NCBI GenBank assembly: GCA_900541905.1
Contig: UQLQ01000013.1
Span: 1 to 44,449 of the forward strand
From: an uncultured Oscillospiraceae bacterium
GTDB taxonomy: Bacteria > Bacillota > Clostridia > Oscillospirales > Acutalibacteraceae
DNA length: 44,449 nt
Reading direction: 5' to 3'
In this document: piece after piece, positions 42,644 to 44,449 of the stretch
How positions within the stretch are numbered: the first letter of the stretch is position 1
How the letters are laid out: every line of letters starts with the position of its first letter
Position numbers and translations under genes: made by a program
The notes under the pieces: model-generated
What the model saw: only the letters and a program-made list of their open reading frames with translations
Databases searched by the model: none
What the model was told of the DNA's origin: nothing

Positions 42644-44449
42644 TTATTCTTTTCCGAATAATTTCTGCGCATAATATACAGAACCCATTGCATCTTTGGA
42701 ATAAAAGTCTGCATGTATCATATCCGCATATTCTTGTGTTAATACAGCGCCTCCTACCATTACTTTGACACAAGGCGCTTTTTCTTTTAATAATCGTATG
42801 GTTTCTTCCATATTTACAACAGTGGTTGTCATCAAAGCGCTGAGTCCTACCAGCTGGACATTTTGTTCTATGGCGGTATCTACAACCAAACTTGGGTCGA
42901 CATCTTTTCCCAGATCAATGACATCATAGCTGTAGTTTTCCAAAAGTACTTTTACAATATTTTTTCCAATATCGTGAATGTCACCTTTTACGGTTGCCAG
43001 AATAATTTTTTCTCCTTTTTCCTGAACGGTACCGCTTTTTTCAAAATGTACTTTAATTGCTTCAAAAGCAGCTTTGGCAGCTTCGGCACTCATCAACAAT
43101 TGAGGAAGGAACAGTGTGCCTTGTTCGAATTCTTTTCCCACAACATCCAGAGCAGGTACCAACAGTTTGTTGATAATTTCCAACGGTTCCGTTGTTTTTA
43201 ATAATTCCTGCGCAGCTGCATGCGCGCTTTCTTTCAATCCCTTGATAACGGCTTGATCCAGAGGCATGCCGGTACCGGCAGGAGCAGCCGTTTCTGTTGT
43301 TTGTCCGGAATAAACAGAGATATATTCCATGCATTGTTTGTCAACACCGCTTAGTGCACAGTAGGAGTAATATGCTTTCATCATACCTTGTGAACCGGGA
43401 TTCATAATAGCTGCGCTTAATCCGTTTTGCATAGCCATGGTAAAAAATGCAGCGTTGATATTTTCTCGTTGGGGCAATCCAAAAGAAATGTTGGAAACAC
43501 CTAAAGAAGTATAAGCTCCCAATTCATCGCGAATGAGCTGCAATGCCTTTAATGTTACGGCAGCCGCTTCTTGTTCAGCGCTGATGGTCATGGCAAGTAC
43601 GTCAAATATCAAATCTGTTTTTGGAATACCGTATGTTTCAGCTGTAGCAATGATTTTTTTCGCAACTTCCAAACGTCCTTCTGCGGTAGGAGGAATGCCG
43701 TTTTCATCTAAAGTTAAGGCGATTACAACACCACCGTATTTTTTTACAAGAGGGAACACTTCATGCATGGAGTGTTCTTTTCCGTTTACAGAGTTAATTA
43801 ACGGCTTTCCGTTATAAATACGCATGGCTTTTTCCATTGCAATTGGATCTGTGGTATCAATTTGTAATGGAAGGTCAATTACACTTTGAATTTCTTTGAT
43901 TGCATCCTGCATCAATTGTACTTCATCAATTTCAGGTAAGCCCACGTTTACATCTAATACATGCGCACCGTTTTGCTGCTGGGTGATGCCTTCTTTTAAA
44001 ATGTAATCCATATCATGATCACGCAATGCTTGCTTAAAACGAGATTTACCCGTTGGATTGATGCGTTCTCCTATGATGATTGGACGGGAACCAAACTGAA
44101 CGGTATGGGTATAGGAAGAGATGACGGTAAGGTTCTTTTTCTCTATTGGAACAGGCATAATACCCTTACATACTTTGATGGTTTCCGCAAGATGTGCAGG
44201 GGTAGTTCCGCAGCAGCCGCCGATAATCCATGCGCCTTCCATTACAATATCGAGCATTTCTTTCGCAAATTCTTCAGGATTTACATCATATACTGTTTGT
44301 CCGTTTACATTTTTGGGCAGACCTGCATTTGGATTTACGATAATAGGAGTGGAGCAGCAGGCTGTCAACTCTTTCATAAACGCTTTCATTTGTGTTGGGC
44401 CATGCTCGCCCGGGGCGGCGGTGGTCGCTTCACCGCCGTACAGGGTGCA
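42644..44449 (-). CDS. metH: Cobalamin-dependent methionine synthase, short form (5' partial)
   Basis: Transfers a methyl group from methyltetrahydrofolate through cobalamin to homocysteine. Domains seen from the N-terminal side: end of the homocysteine-binding barrel with the zinc cysteines in GGCCGTTP; the pterin-binding barrel opening IIIGERINPTGK; the four-helix cobalamin cap; and the B12-binding domain with the axial His in GDIHDIGKNI. The protein stops ~100 residues later, with no C-terminal AdoMet-binding activation domain, as in many anaerobes where a separate reactivation protein is used. The frame is open to the window edge. The first in-frame ATG inside (44389) is internal, and residues encoded by 44401-44449 do not fit the family. 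A terminator follows the stop. Confidence 0.9.
   Translation of the reverse strand, partial: CTLYGGEATTAAPGEHGPTQMKAFMKELTACCSTPIIVNPNAGLPKNVNGQTVYDVNPEEFAKEMLDIVMEGAWIIGGCCGTTPAHLAETIKVCKGIMPVPIEKKNLTVISSYTHTVQFGSRPIIIGERINPTGKSRFKQALRDHDMDYILKEGITQQQNGAHVLDVNVGLPEIDEVQLMQDAIKEIQSVIDLPLQIDTTDPIAMEKAMRIYNGKPLINSVNGKEHSMHEVFPLVKKYGGVVIALTLDENGIPPTAEGRLEVAKKIIATAETYGIPKTDLIFDVLAMTISAEQEAAAVTLKALQLIRDELGAYTSLGVSNISFGLPQRENINAAFFTMAMQNGLSAAIMNPGSQGMMKAYYSYCALSGVDKQCMEYISVYSGQTTETAAPAGTGMPLDQAVIKGLKESAHAAAQELLKTTEPLEIINKLLVPALDVVGKEFEQGTLFLPQLLMSAEAAKAAFEAIKVHFEKSGTVQEKGEKIILATVKGDIHDIGKNIVKVLLENYSYDVIDLGKDVDPSLVVDTAIEQNVQLVGLSALMTTTVVNMEETIRLLKEKAPCVKVMVGGAVLTQEYADMIHADFYSKDAMGSVYYAQKLFGKE
44401..44449. 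other. Anomalous G+C-rich window end
   Basis: 36 of the last 49 bases are G or C (73%), far above the surrounding AT-rich DNA. They encode, in the metH frame, CTLYGGEATTAAPGEHG, where the family should show a GxNC-type zinc-ligand segment just before GPTQM. A chimeric or mis-joined contig end is the simplest reading. Confidence 0.65.

Overview
The window reads as a piece of an AT-rich, spore-forming Clostridia genome (Bacillota), probably a gut anaerobe. The evidence is a spoIIE gene, a single-chain ~1250-residue PurL of the clostridial kind, a MetH without an activation domain, a C. difficile-like SPKTG sorting signal, strong AGGAGG ribosome sites and U-tailed hairpin terminators. No rRNA, CRISPR array, transposase, integrase or phage gene was seen. 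Genus-level placement is not possible from the sequence alone.

Layout. 1-2348: the 3' part of a secreted ricin-lectin/GH25 lysozyme/SH3 protein, cut by the window start inside a repeat. 2723-13579: a giant 3618-residue surface adhesin with DUF11-like and SdrD-B-like domains. 13774-16368 (minus): a beta-helix/Cna-B surface protein with an SPKTG sorting signal, convergent with the adhesin. 16590-20992 (minus): a tight four-gene operon of acyl carrier protein, two ketosynthases with complete catalytic residues, and an adenylate-forming acid ligase. 20993-21894: its control region, several large dyads and tRNA-Val(GAC). 21895-22776: a patatin-like lipase. 22777-27120: a repeated promoter region and purL. 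27244-27384 (minus): a 46-codon ORF. 27589-28785: alr. 29062-32726 (minus): aminotransferase, trpS and a MATE transporter. 33029-35380: spoIIE. 35693-40479 (minus): LCP ligase, metG, tatD and the TatD-associated radical SAM protein. 40714-42537: a tiny membrane protein, a PPC-domain protein and an orphan PstS lipoprotein. 42644-44449 (minus): metH, cut by the window end.

How parts fit together. The first 16 kb makes secreted and wall-bound proteins for surface interaction and peptidoglycan cleavage; the sortase must lie elsewhere. The ACP-KS-KS-ligase operon is the best candidate for an undescribed pathway. It could activate a carboxylic acid, load it on a dedicated ACP and condense it, but it has no ketoreductase, dehydratase, malonyl transferase or thioesterase nearby. 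Its proximal promoter holds a perfect 15-base palindrome between -35 and -10. Its distal promoter belongs to a ~50-base promoter element (ATTGC-N3-GCAAT fused to a TATAAT box) that recurs three times in tandem before purL. The rest is mostly housekeeping.

Both window ends look like contig ends. The first 55 bases are an exact copy of 838-892. The last 49 bases are 73% G+C and encode residues that do not fit MetH.
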